This document shows, piece by piece, positions 12,300-25,019 of a DNA stretch of 53,496 nt. The stretch's first letter is position 1. Every line of letters starts with the position of its first letter. The notes under the pieces were generated by a model that was not told where the DNA came from, ran no database searches, and saw only the letters and a list, made by a program, of their open reading frames with translations. The stretch is from Acanthaster planci. Lineage: Eukaryota; Echinodermata; Asteroidea; Valvatida; Acanthasteridae. The stretch spans positions 54,229 through 107,724 of the forward strand of contig NW_019091706.1 in NCBI RefSeq assembly GCF_001949145.1. Reading direction: 5' to 3'. The position numbers and the translations under genes were made by a program.

Positions 12300-14963
12300 A
12301 CAGAAATCGACAGCAGGTATTGTGCAAGATCTTAGATCTTGGATTTTTCTCTCCGTTCATGTACTTGCAAGCGAGAAAAACTGTCGATTATTGATGTCAG
12401 GTCTTACAGATGCGTTTACCTGACGTGCAAAGACAGGACACAACATGTTATTCGTTAGCATAGCTTTATTATTTGGATGTTATTGTGATCTGTACATGTT
12501 TAATGGTAATTTTGGTTTAAAAATAAACTAATCCCAAACTAACTCGAATGCCACATGGCCACGTGATCGACATGATCGCATGATGGCTAAACTCTCCCTA
12601 ACCTGCACCAAGTCTCCTCAACCACAGGGGGTTCTTGACGTGCAGTCCCACACTGTGCACCGCTTAACTTCCTTTCTTGTCAGGTCTTACAAGCTTGGAC
12701 TGTGCGAGCATTCGTGACGTCAGAGCTAGAGAAGTGCGTGCGGGGATTGTGTAGGGATCTAGACCAATAGCTGTTACTTTCATTAGAATCAACATCACGT
12801 GCCTTTCGCTATAGCTGTGTCAATGAGCAATTATTGCCGCCCTTAAGCAAACTATCAATAATCCAGTAATTCAACATACTGGGAAAAAAGCGATCTCCGA
12901 TATCAATAAAAACTTGTCTGTATTCCGGATTTGATAATATACATGTACCTGTAACAACTGAACATCATAGAAGTCAGCAAGCTTTCTGATGATACCAAAA
13001 TTTAACAGCTTAGTTTACTCTGTTCTGTAATACCCTTCCATTTGAAGTCAACCTCAGGCCCAGGGCTTGGACGGTTACAATGGACGGTTCTTCATAATTA
13101 TGGTGGTGTTGTCCAAAGACGTATGGTCGTGTCAGCGGACCGGTTCATACTGACAGTTAGGGCAGTTAGGTTCATACTGACAGTTAGGAAATAGCACAAA
13201 GTCAAGAAATAATTCAACCAAACGCAACCAAGCTTTGGTTTCCGGGGGAAAAAAAAGATACATGTATCAAAGAAAATTGTTGTTTTTAATTCTCAAGCGA
13301 AAGGTGAGATTGACCGGGCTAGGTGCCCATGACACTCGACAAAACAAGTTGACGGACGGCGGTAACTTATACAGAAGAAAACATTCAGTATCAAACTTCT
13401 TGCAGCATATTATACGTAACTTTACAAAATAAAGGACCTCCGCCCGCAAAGCTACAGACTGCAGAGATGTGGCCCCCAGCCAGTGTGTTCTCCAGTATGT
13501 ATGTTTTTAGTTGTTTCGGAACAGCGTTTGTTGTCGTTAAAGTTCCCCACCCCCTTTTTTTTTTTTTAAAGCTATTTCTTCAGCCAATCGACTTTTGTAC
13601 CAAAATAAATCCGAACTCCAAATTTGGCACAATGTTACAACATCATCAAAGGATTGTTCAAGGAGAGATTTAGCATGATGTTTAACATGATGACGTCATC
13701 ATTTTTCTTGTTCTTTTTTTTTGAACATTTAATTTTTTCCAATAGACTTTGTACTCAAATTCGAGGCACCATTTTCGTCACTAGGCTATCTTAGATCTTC
13801 ATCAAAGGAACTACCCTTAGGTTAAGAAGATGCTAAAATAATGACATCATGATGACGGCATCACATACTTTATTTTTAAATTTTGAATATTCAATTTTTC
13901 TCCATAGGTTTTGTTCACTTTTTTTTACTACACAATATTATCGATCTTAATGAGAGTAGTCCTGAACTTCGGCTGAGGATTACTATGAGAACGAAAGAGA
14001 AATCGTATTGTTTTTGTCTTCATTCGATTACTAACATACCCAAGAGTCTAATTATCAAATAATATTTTGTAATTTCCATCAACCCATGGAGCTGTCAAAA
14101 TAAATTCGTCACGGTGACGTCATCAGGGGTCATGTGATACGAGATTTAAGTCGTATACAATGGCTACGGAGAGGGACTTCTTTTTTCACTTTTTTGATCT
14201 TATCAGTGGTTCGCATGGGAATTAATTTCAGACAAAGCAGAGGACACTTCCTTTACAGAAATGATAGAGCTGGAAAATAAAAACTCAGAAAAAGCTCTGT
14301 GTTTGTCCACAAACACATCTCAACAAACGTTTGTTTGTTTTTTGTTTGGTTTCAATGGCGCTTTCTGCTACTCAGGCTATTTGAGCCAATTACTGTACGT
14401 TTATTTAATAATTTAATAATCAGCATCACTTTATGGAGTTAGGAAGAAAGTCTGGTTTTAGAGGAAGGAGGAATTCGGAGTACCCGGAGCAAAACTACGA
14501 GAGCTAGTATGGACTGTAAACCAAATGCACGATAAAAATCACGACAAATTTCCTGCGAATTTTGCCCTCGTTGAAACGGACACGGCAATATATACTGTGT
14601 TTCTTCCACATAAACGGATAGGTCTGATATATAACACTCAAGTAAAAACTGTTTGGTGAGACGTAAGCGCGGTTTTCAACCTTGTAAAAAACACAACACA
14701 ATTTCTCAAACTGTCATGGCGGACATATCGAAATAAATTAGTTGACGATATCTAGCACTGGGTGAATAGTCTTGTGAATAAAGCAAATAACTGGTGTTCT
14801 ACTTAACACATTCCCACATTTAAAAAAACAACAAATCAGCAATGTCCTCCGGTTACCTAGAAACTTTGATTTTATCAATGTAAACTTTCATTGACTGATA
14901 ACAGTTTTCGTTAATGAAATCGGTATGAATCACGAAGTCTTTGTCAGCTTTACATTTCAGTAT
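12300..14963. repeat. 3' flank of gene 2, left part of segmental duplication unit 2
   Basis: 12300-13150 aligns with about 1740-2430, and 14615-14963 aligns with about 2575-2895. The intervening stretch, about 13150-14615, has no counterpart beside gene 1, apart from short similarities, so it was gained here or lost there. No exon is recognised. Part of the middle is a degenerate repeat with TGACGTCA words (separate entry). Confidence 0.65.
13560..14140. repeat. degenerate repeats of about 150-160 bp carrying TGACGTCA-type palindromes
   Basis: A T-rich block, a CAAT.GACTTTGTAC-like block, a CATCAAAGGA block and a TGACGTCATCA-like block recur in the same order starting near 13574, 13725 and, more decayed, 13880. 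CRE-like palindromes or near matches stand at 13691 (TGACGTCA), 13843-13858 (ATGACATCATGATGACGGCATC) and about 14115 (TGACGTCATCA). I infer an old tandem repeat. Regulatory use of the palindromes is possible but not shown. Confidence 0.4.
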
Positions 14964-17900
14964 TCATAGTTTGGCTTTTCCAATGACAATTCTTTGCATG
15001 GCCTCGTCGTCCAAGGGTGTGTAAGTCTTTTTCTCCTCATCCATGAAGAAGAGAGGGTCTGATATGACATTGGGGTCAAATCCCTCACGGGCGAGGTCAT
15101 TCTTCTTGTGTTTGAATGTACCTGTGATGTCCATCTCTCCCATGATTCGCAGAAACTTTGGACATGCGTAGAGCGGCAATGACCCGACCACGTGATCGTA
15201 GAAGGCCTTAGGGTCAAGCTGATGTGTCTTTCTGAAAACGACTGCAGCCATTCCTGCTCTGCCGTCGTGACCTTTATTTTCCATGAGGGATTAAGGGAAA
15301 ATTAACACCTAAGGCTAGATTAAAATATCCAATAAATACTTAATGTTATTTTCAAATAGTATTTAAAAAGCGCTGCAAACTATATTTCAGCTTGAGTGTC
15401 CTGAAAATTACTATATATGATAAATGTTTCAATGTTTATATATGTTTAAAAAATATCCTACACAAGGAAACATGATGGCCGTTGATGGCTAAAAAAGATA
15501 AATGCGTAGTAAGAATGTCGACAAATTCAACATCTTCTTCTACGTTTGGTAAGGGCAAACCCGTTATATATAATTAACATCTCCCCAACGCAAAAAAAAA
15601 ATACATCTTGATAATAGTTCGCGGTACCCGCTGCTTCATTTGACNNNNNNNNNNNNNNNNNNNNNNNNNNNNNNNNNNNNNNNNNNNNNNNNNNNNNNNN
15701 NNNNNNNNNNNNNNNNNNNNNNNNNNNNNNNNNNNNNNNNNNNNNNNNNNNNNNNNNNNNNNNNNNNNNNNNNNNNNNNNNNNNNNNNNNNNNNNNNNNN
15801 NNNNNNNNNNNNNNNNNNNNNNNNNNNNNNNNNNNNNNNNNNNNNNNNNNNNAAGGGCAAACCCGTTATATATAATTAACATGTCCCCAACGCAAAAAAA
15901 AAAAAAAAAATACATCTTGACAACATCTTCTTGTCGATCATACCTGGAACCCGTACGCCATACACGTTAGCCTCTTGTACACCTGGGTACTGGTTTAAAT
16001 TATGAGCCACTTCTGTTGTTGCAACATTCTCACCTTTCCATCTGATCGGAAATTAGAAAAAGCATCCCTCTGTTGTTAATTTATTACAAAGCACTGAGAT
16101 AAATCCTTTCTCTAATTGGTTGGTTGGTAATCATGTGCCACTGAATTATTGGTCAAAACGCGCGGAATGGCCCCACTTCCCCCCAAAGAAGTTCTATTCC
16201 ACGTGCCGATCACGATTTCATATGCATTGAATATTTGAAAATCACCTGAACGTGTCTCCAAGTCGGTCTTTGAAATATAGGTAACCATCTTTGTCTTGTA
16301 CCATCAGATCGCCAGTGTTAATGAACGAGTCGCCATCTTTCCTCACATTTCGGACCAGTTTCTTTTCAGTCAATGAACTGTCGCCAAGGTATCCGTCGAA
16401 GCGCATTGAAATATCATCGAGACGGACCAACATTAGACCACCTTCCTCTGGCAAAATGTCGGTTAAAAGGATCACAGCTTAGGTTAAAAACAATCACCTC
16501 CGAGATCAAAGCAAAATGGTATTGCAGGAACAATATAACGCATTGCCTATGTGTCTGCCTGACCTCAACGATCAGACAGGAGAGCCAGAATCCGGCCCGA
16601 CCCCCCCCCCCCGAAAAGACTCCTGGATTTTCGCCAGTGCTGAAATAGTACTCGCTGTGTATACATGGAGGTTTATAGGCCTAATGGTGTTCGAAATGAG
16701 AAAACAAAGCAAAAACCCTTCGAAGATCCATGAGTACGTCAGACCACAGAAGGAAGGACACAGAAGGAGTTTGAACTGCCCGGGGTGTAACATCTAGCCA
16801 AATATCGCTTTTTGGCATGTCTGGTAAGTCTATAGCCAGAGCGCAGCGAACGCTTGCTACGCACCATCTGTTTCACAACCACGAAACCCCTTTGTACCCC
16901 ATGATTGCCGCTGCATTTGTGATGGTGATCCGCATCCTTAAAACTTCGTATACTGAGGTATAGGAAATTGAATATTCATGTATTTGTTGGTGCTTGGTAT
17001 GATCAAATTTAATGCTTGCGCAGTTGCTTGCATTACGATGTGTACCTTAAATCTATATGTGCAGTCATTGCCATTGACGAACTCATTCTTCTGGAGTTAT
17101 TTTGGGGGAAAAAATCCCATTTGTTTACACGATTTTGTGTTTTTTGGAGCCATTTTTATTATGGCATTAGTACAAAAGCGTATTTTATGAGATTTCACGA
17201 TCACCCCCTGTGATGAAATAGTGATAAGTTTATTGACGATGGCAAAAGTAGGTCTAATAGGAATTGTTCTCTCTCTTGTTCCTGGTCACATCGATAATTT
17301 GTATTTAATTGCCAGCAAAAAGCTAGTATAGCTAGGATATTACTGGCCCTGCTTGTCCGGCTAAGATGCAGGCAGTAATCAGGCGTTTTTGGAATGTTGT
17401 CTATTATTCGTCTGACTCGGCAGCGACCACCATTGAACACTTTGAAGTGCCTGAGTTACAACTCCTTCAGTCCTTCCTCTGTGGCCAGACCTTACTCACA
17501 CCGGGGTATTTGAGTCAACGGCTTTTTTCAAATACAAGCACATTTAGCCAGCGACTCAAATAAAGTCACGGGAAGCGACTAGATGAAGTCAATGCAATCA
17601 ATTATTCCTGACATTGAGACTCAAAACAATAAGAGTTCTGAAGCTGCAGCAACATTACATTATGATTGAACATCAAAATCAAGCCTGAAAAGGGGACCCA
17701 GAGGGGGATGTATAGATATCAAGTGAGCGATATTGAAGCAGGACCTGAAGGGGCAGCATAATACCTGGAGGCATGAGAATACATTTGCCGTCTGGACCAC
17801 GAAGTGGTTGAGCTGTCTCCGTGTCACACTCTACGATTACGATGTAGTCTGTCAACGCCTGCAAATCAAGCAATGAGTGTTCTCCCATAAAACATCATTT

Positions 17901-20900
17901 TGTATACCACCCGTTCTCGTATAGCGCGTAGGTTTAAAAAAAGAGGGAAATTATTATTCACGAGGGTCCGGTCCGCGCACGGTCAAAATCGTTAATTTTC
18001 ACACGTCGAATGGGAGTGAAACATATGTGATAAATCAATCAAGGTAGCCCTGCCCACTGCGCATATATGTGCGTATGCTCTGATTCTATAGTACACCCTA
18101 CGTCGCAACAATGCGCGTCTTATGTGCGAGCGCATAAAGTCGCCTTTCTATATGTACGTTCTTTGGGTGCGTCGCGTACACGATGTGTTCTTGCGTATCG
18201 ACTTAACAGACACAAAAATTGATTCCATTTACATAACACACGTGTACGTTGCATTCTCCGAGCGATTTTGACAGATATGCAACGACTGGCGCAAGGCTGA
18301 CGCACATATGTCGCCTTTTTATTTTGCATGTCAGACATAAATCACATGCAACGTGATTGGGTGATATGGCTCACTTCACGACAGAGCGGAATTAATAATT
18401 GAGACAGTTTGGTATTCCAACAGCGCATGCCCAAAATCAAGCACGTAGTTCAATGTCATTCGGAAGCGTGCTAAATCTGCCCAATCAACGCGGCCCTATA
18501 TGCAGACTGTCTCGATTCCGCTTATGTTTTAACTTTTATTGTCTTGGACAAAGACTCGTGACATACCAAAATTAAGACAAAACCCACCCTGAAAATACCA
18601 TGGTATCTTCCAGCGCTTCCCACTTTGCCGTCCATGTTGACGATGAAGTATGGTAATTCGGTGGCACCGTAGAATTCAGCGACGTGACCGATGTTGAATC
18701 GCTTTTGAAATTCTACCCATATATCGGGCCGGAGACCGTTGCCGATAGCGTAGCGAATTTTGTGAGAGTACTTGCCGTCATCCGGTCGCTATTCATATGG
18801 GGAAAAGGGCAGAAAGTTTTACATGAGAAAGTATAATTTGGAAATGGAAAGCGGGAATCACCAGTGCGTCACAATGCCCCAAAATGCCGAGGCAAATGTT
18901 TTAACTGTGAATTGGATATTCGGCAATGACATGCCAGAATTCCACTGCTTCGGGTTTGGGACTGCTGGCAGTCAATCAGGTCAACAAAGCAAGGTTTGGA
19001 TAGCAATCGTATTAATTTGGCTTTGCGCAGGCAGATATCAATTTTTAATAAATTTTACATTTATTCGCAATGTGTTCGCAGTGGATGAGATACAAAAGCT
19101 TTGATAGATTATAAAGTGGTAGTTCAGTAAAGAGAAGGGAAAAAAACCTGATTCAATTTTGTTCAGCTGAAATAAAACAAAATAAACTAGAACCTGATTA
19201 CAGTTTCTTCAGACTATCCTGTAACCAGGTCAAATCAAAACTGGTCAGCCATGCCTAAATTCAAGAGACTGGAAGAACGACAAGTATGTAACCTTCAACT
19301 TTCCGCTGATAACACCGAGGGCATTTTTACCGGTGGCTGTGCGAGGAGGTAACGACAAGTCTCCCCGATGTACTGAATCACGGTGGCGCGGTATCTGCGG
19401 ACGTCATCCCAAAATCTCCGAACGGAGAAATTAGCCAGAGCTACGGTACAGCCTGAAAGACAAAAAAATAAGGAAATTAGTAAGGGAAACCTGCAGTGAG
19501 GGGTAACCCATGGATCATGTACTGTGGAAATCTACATATGAAATATCCTAGCTCTAGAATTACTGTTATTGGAAGACCGCAGAACACATTATGACCGTCA
19601 TAAGACAGTGATATATCCAGGTCTTGGGGGAGCCAACATTACTTTTTTTTGTTAAAATGACTTTCTAAACATTTTGCAAAGCAATCTTCCCCCACCCGAA
19701 AGTGGTTGCCTTGTCTCCTAAAATCCTGGCTCTTTCACTTGCTAAAAATAGCAACACATACCTGAGGGCTTTCGTGCCCCGCCACTTGCGCTGCATACGC
19801 CACTACTTAGGAGGAACCGGTGCATCCAAGGCGTATTGGCAAAGCAAGTGAAGTCATGGAATGAGTGATCCGTGGTTTGAAGTTAACAGATACAAGTTAA
19901 CGATGTCTAGAGAATTCTACCTTTTTCGAAACTGGAGAGCGTTATTAGTGGCGAGTTGGACGGGACGCCTGACGATGTACGTAATGAGGACTGAGCTCAA
20001 ATGTGTTGGGTGTGATTACATGGTTATTGTAACGAGCTCGAGCTGTAACGGTGGGCCGTTGATTTGTTTTTTATCACGAATCTTACAAAATTAATGACAC
20101 CTTTTATGATGATTGATTCTGACGCTTACCAACTCGTATGACATTAACGAGACCCACGTTTAAGGCAGCGCTGTGGTAAAGAGGCAGTGACGTGTACATG
20201 ACGTCATCCTTAGCCAGTCCAAACGAATAGTGTATGAAGGAAGTCCGGACTTGGCGGTAATGCGGTATCTTCGCTGGCTTGGGGAGACCTACAAGAGTGA
20301 TACAGAATCAGACTTCAGTTTGGGTATCAGACACGCAGTAGATCATTAATTTGTGAGCTCAACATTTGTCTGCGTGTTCGCCTGCAGGCAAGGCAATCGT
20401 TGAATCCTCTGAGGGTCCTACAGCGAAGACCATCGAACGATGGCAGAAAAGCGTCTGGTTTGAAGTAAATTGGTAACGTGACCTCGCTCAGTTGGTCATG
20501 AATATCTGAAATGTGGTTCCTGAATATGCTGCCATCTCCTATACACAGTGTAAGCGCTAAGCTTCCGGTAAACACATCCGTATTCGGTGCGCCCCGTGTC
20601 CATGAGCAAAAGTTAGAGACAAGAGTGTTAAAGGAAATTGTACAGGAGTGAACGAAATATTCCGGACATGGGTACGCAGTGGACCAAAAAGACGTGCCTA
20701 AATTAGGGAAAGACACCTTTAACCGTAAAAGACGTCCGATCACCCCCTAAGAGTCCCGGTGGGCACTAAGGCTTTACAGACGCTCATTTTGAGTACCATG
20801 GGCGGAAATTTATTGTCATGTGGAGGGCTGATTTCTGAAGACTCAGCACGCCCTCCATCCCAGGTGAGCTTGTGAGTTGGTGCTGCAGACTTCACGTGCC

Positions 20901-22649
20901 CATATAGCGTGTGAGTGTGTATGTGAGTTTGTTTTTGCATTCAACTGGGGACCCTGAACAATAGAGGACAATAAGGTCCCCAATTGACAACTGTGTACAA
21001 AACATATGGGTGGTCTTCTAAAAAACAAACAAAAGTACAAACAAAAGAGGAACAATAGGGAGTCCCCAGTTGCAGGCAAATACACACTTGGGTGTGTGTA
21101 TGGGGGGAGGTTGTATGGGTAATACCCCACCTGAGTGGGTAGGGAGATATATCCCACATCCTCCTAGGGATATCCGCTCATTATGAGTACAATCTGTGAC
21201 GTTTGGATTTAAGCACGTCAGTAAAAAAACCATACATTTTGGCTGTAACCTGTCTCAGGAAAATGAGCGTTTCGGGGTATACCCCCAAATTTTACAAAAT
21301 TAGTGTGAAAATAGCAACAAGACATTGCTGGAGAAATACCTTGTTTGACGGAAGGGAAAGTGCATAGCAACCACAATGGGTAAAATTGTTAAGAAAAACT
21401 CACCGGTCGTTCCTGAAGTGAAGATGTACAGTGCGTCATCAAAGTTAGACATGCCCTCGCGTTCGCTCCGCGGTATGGGATCACTGCGCTCGTTCCACGT
21501 CTGAACACGGACCATCCCCTCAGGAATGGGCTGTTTCTCCCGGTCTCCAATGATCCATACTCGGATGCCAAGCATCTGCAGTTCACGCAGGATAGCCTCT
21601 ATGGAGTCCATCAAACGTTGATCTGTATCAGGAAAGAAGTTGGGAAAGGTTCTCATTGTGACACAACCTGATCTAAGGCCTAATTGTTACTTAAAGTTAC
21701 AACTTCATTATCCCCCACAATCCTTTATCCCCTGTTCCCGGCACAAATATACGCCACTCCCTAAAACTGCCTAAATGTCCACTAGTTCCTTAATTAACCG
21801 TTCCTTGATTGCAGTAAAGAATATATATATTTTCAAGACCCCCTCCCCCAAAAGTCGGTCTGGAGTCGTGAATGGTTAGGGTGGATGAAACCATTAAACA
21901 CGCTCAGCCCTGTCTTCGACCTGTGATAACTTTGTGCTAAATTGTATTATAAGAAAGAGTATAAATACCATCCCATATAGCCACGAATTAGCTCCTCAGA
22001 TCAGAATATGTGGACAATATTTTAGTTTCCAGGTGAATGCGGCCCTTTGTTTATGGAACTGATTTATATATTTGCAAGCTAATTTCAGTTTCTTTAAGTG
22101 AGGATATAGGCTAAGTCCTGACAGGATTACGGAGATTCACATACCTGCACCACAGATAATCGCTTTCACATTACAAGCTTTGATACAATGGAGGAGTGCA
22201 TCACCTGTCAGGTGATAGTTCAGAAGAGCAATCCGCAGGCCGAGCTTGTTGAAGGCCAACCAGGAGATAACGAAACTGGGCTCGTTCATTATGAATATCC
22301 CTACAGTGTCCAAGCACATCACGGCCTTAGTTCCCTTCACAAACCGAGCCAGTTTGTTAGCCTCTTTGTCCACTTCTCCGTAAGTGTGCAGCTCGTCTTG
22401 GTACAAGATGAACACCTTCTCTGGTGTCTGCTTGGCGTGTTCCTCGAAGAAATCGACGAGTTTGACGTTCTTCTGCTGGAACGTGGCCAGTAACTTTTGG
22501 AGACGCCTTCTTTGCCAAATGCTGGCCAGGTCTTGGAAAACCGTGGGACCGTACTTGAGGCGAAGGAAAGCCACGGTTGCCAGCGGCAGCCCCGTAAGGG
22601 TTGCCACTGCCGTCATCCCAGCCACTTTATTACCAACAGGGAGAGGCAT
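14964..22649 (-). CDS. SLC27A2-like: gene 2: SLC27A2-like very long-chain acyl-CoA synthetase / fatty acid transport protein, 635 aa, 9 exons
   Basis: Exons in coding order: 22145-22649, 21404-21622, 20130-20288, 19331-19452, 18588-18788, 17765-17858, 16246-16447, 15944-16041 and 14964-15271. Each exon is exactly as long as its gene 1 counterpart, the splice phases match, and the frame is open for 635 residues. Exon 1 differs from gene 1 at about 10 of 168 residues. Features: hydrophobic helix at about 8-30, P-loop TSGTTG at 237-242, YGATE with the usual Glu at 379, [11 protein letters not shown] at 502-512, TGTFKHKK with a following Asn (KHKKNDLA) where the other copies have Thr, and terminal AKL. 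Exon 7 begins EEGGLM because its acceptor is followed by AG rather than GT. A 208-base N run lies in intron 8, close to exon 8 but outside it. Intron 2 carries an insertion with a target duplication. Confidence 0.93.
15551..15920. repeat. direct repeat flanking the assembly gap
   Basis: The word starting AAGGGCAAACCCGTTATATA runs through ATAATTAACAT.TCCCCAACGC, an A tract and ATACATCTTGA. It occurs at about 15551-15612 and again directly after the Ns at 15853-15920. The copies differ by one base (CTC/GTC) and by A-tract length. This suggests either a true tandem repeat that broke the assembly or redundant contig ends. Confidence 0.85.
15645..15852. other. assembly gap (208 N)
   Basis: An uninterrupted run of N in intron 8 of gene 2. 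No coding exon is interrupted, since exon 9 ends at 15271 and exon 8 starts at 15944. The true length may differ from 208. Confidence 0.99.
20781..21190. mobile_element. insertion of about 394 bp with a 16-bp target duplication, gene 2 intron 2
   Basis: CGCTCATTTTGAGTAC at 20781-20796 and CGCTCATTATGAGTAC at 21175-21190 differ at one base and bracket DNA that is absent from the matching place in gene 1 intron 2 (near 8565-8585, where one ACTTATTATTAGTAC-like site stands). The insert contains GT-rich simple sequence, a GGAGGGCTG...GCCCTCC hairpin and two GGGGACC/GGGGACT blocks. A 16-bp duplication fits target-primed retrotransposition, but no poly-A tail is evident at either end. Confidence 0.65.
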
Positions 22650-25019
22650 GCCTTTTTAGCAGTTGGAAACTCAAAGACTCTAGCCGAAAAAATGTCCGAA
22701 TCAGATCGAGATCTGCAGTACTTATAACGCCTTGGGTTTTTGTTTGGACCTACAACCCAAGGTCCATCGGTATGTTTACACTTGGGATATATATCTGCGT
22801 ATTGTCACTGCTCTTTACATTTGGCATAATCTGGCCAAGACTGCACATTGGTCCCAGATGCAGCGTGAAACGAAGACCCCATAAACAGCGTCTCCTTGAT
22901 CATGCGCTAGGTAAGACTATACTTCGGAGATGTCAAGTGACCACATTTCAACGACAGTCCAACTTATTTGCACGACACAGTGTACATGTATGTACAGCTA
23001 TACGGTCAATTCCAAGTCCGAAAATAACAGCACACGTCGAAAACTGCAACGCAAAGCAGAACTTTATCGCTTTATTGCCTACTCGTTATTTTTTGGGGGA
23101 GGAACTTTTATCATCAGACTTTAGTGGGGCATAACGGAACCAGGGCGTCCACTTTTAGCATGCTGTTATCTCGAACACGTTGAACAAACAATCATTTCGA
23201 TAACTCCGATCGAAGTCCCAAATAAAACTGGTAGCGTCGGTGCCGGATGACTGATGGGGACGGTACGCATCCACGATAGAGCCATTGGAGCCGTGTGCCG
23301 GGCCCCTACCTGTCAGCCCGGGAGGCTAGCTTTTTTCCGTAGCGGGCTGTGTCAAAAAACATGAGGCCTACTGCTGAACTGAACTCCAATGACCCAGCAT
23401 ATACCGCCTGCGCACAGTGTGCGTTCACTGTGACCGCGATCCCATCACGCCATGCTGATTTTCTGCTGCACTCAGGCACAATTTTGATGAACGCAAACAG
23501 TCCGAAGCCAGCATTATTTACGTCAGAAAATTTAAACTATCCTAAACACTGAAAACTCGGTTGTGCATTTCTTCTCCGTATAATTAAACTTAAGTAGTGT
23601 TTTATTCGGTTGCAGTACAAAATAACGTGCGTGCATGTGCCGTGTTTCTTGGCTTGGTTTTGCGAAGAAAGATCATGGAGGTAGTGGCCACGTCGACAGC
23701 AAACACGCCCCGATCACGCCGATGCAGGATCCGCAGGTCTGGCTGCAGTGAAAATCTAGTCGGTGTTTAGTGCTGCAGTAAACTGCATTTCATTTACTTG
23801 ATAACTGTGAATAAACTAAAGCAAAGGACACGTATAAACATACTTTATCCCGCTTCAAAATCATTTGCATTCATTGAAGCGCTTCCTGTTGTATTTGGTT
23901 CTGCGTCTTACCGTTCATTTAAATAAGCTGTTGTCAAGGATCGGGTTAAAAATACATGTATGCTGTCTTCTTCAAATCTGGATCCAATATGCACAATTGT
24001 TAGAAATCTTTCTTCTGATGCTGTGACTGTCGAAATTGGATTTCTTTTTCTACACAGGAATAGAACTTGATCATACCATGAATTAAACCAAACTACAGTG
24101 CATACAAACTATTCAGAAACTGATGAGGACACTAAGTCTCTAGGATAATTGAAGTGAATTAAACAGAGATGGAAATTGACATTGGACTTGTTTTTAGATA
24201 AAAAAAAATAATATGTTTACCAACATTAATAAAGGCTAGTCGACTTCAAAGGACAATACACGTTTTGCAACAATCCAAAATGTAACCAACAAAGTTATTG
24301 TTTGAACTTAATTCTATTATATTCTCAGCATATGAAGCATTCACGGAATAAAATTTCACTTAATCAAACTGCGGTCATAATGCACACACGTACAATGTGC
24401 ACAGGTAGCATATACAGTGAAACACTGATATTAACTAGGTCGTTGGGACTTTACAAATTACCTCGTTATAATAGTTACCTGGTATTGTCAGTGCTGGAAA
24501 GAAAAGACTTGGGAGCTAAAATTTTCCTTGCTATAAATGTGACCTTGTATCATAGGCCGTGTCAGTAACGGGCTTTCAAATCTACGGCTAGGTCTATTGC
24601 CTACGCGTTTCCACGCATTTCTAATGGAGCGAAGACCTAGACCTACCTCTAGACAAGAGATTTGGATGCAGCCATAGCTCCACATGCTGGTAATAACAGT
24701 GCTCTTCTTCGACCGTACATATATGCTGAGTCATTACAGTTCAGTTGAGCAATAGGCCTCATGAATAATAATGGCAATAAACTAGTTGAAGATATTTCGC
24801 ACTATATGTAGGGGTGTGTTTTGTGTTTTGTTTTTTGCATAGAACATATGCTGTATTTTAACACGTTGCATATCAGAAGAAAAGGTATCAGCAATATCAT
24901 TCGATTTTCAGAGCTTTTAATAAATGTCATCGAAGTAAATTTTAATATCCCAATTCAAGCAGTTTTCGCTATATCTTTCTGAATCATGCAGTCTCTGTAC
25001 ATGTATTTTATTTCAGTGT
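22650..25019. other. gene 2 upstream region and spacer to gene 3
   Basis: 22650-23230 is the counterpart of the DNA upstream of gene 1 and presumably includes the gene 2 promoter. From about 23240 the similarity stops. The remainder up to 25019 shows no exon I recognise; several open frames of up to about 90 codons lack any conserved domain. A TTTTATTT at about 25010 would supply AATAAA on the minus strand, about 0.8 kb downstream of the gene 3 stop codon. Confidence 0.5.

Noticed and set aside
20843-21233. Overlapping minus-strand frames of 71-104 codons in gene 2 intron 2
   Set aside because: They lie in the low-complexity insert with the target duplication, are mutually overlapping and show no domain.
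22601-23134. Plus-strand open frame of 177 codons upstream of gene 2
   Set aside because: It overlaps the reverse strand of the first codons of gene 2 and then runs through flanking DNA. The counterpart beside gene 1 has stops, and no domain is visible.
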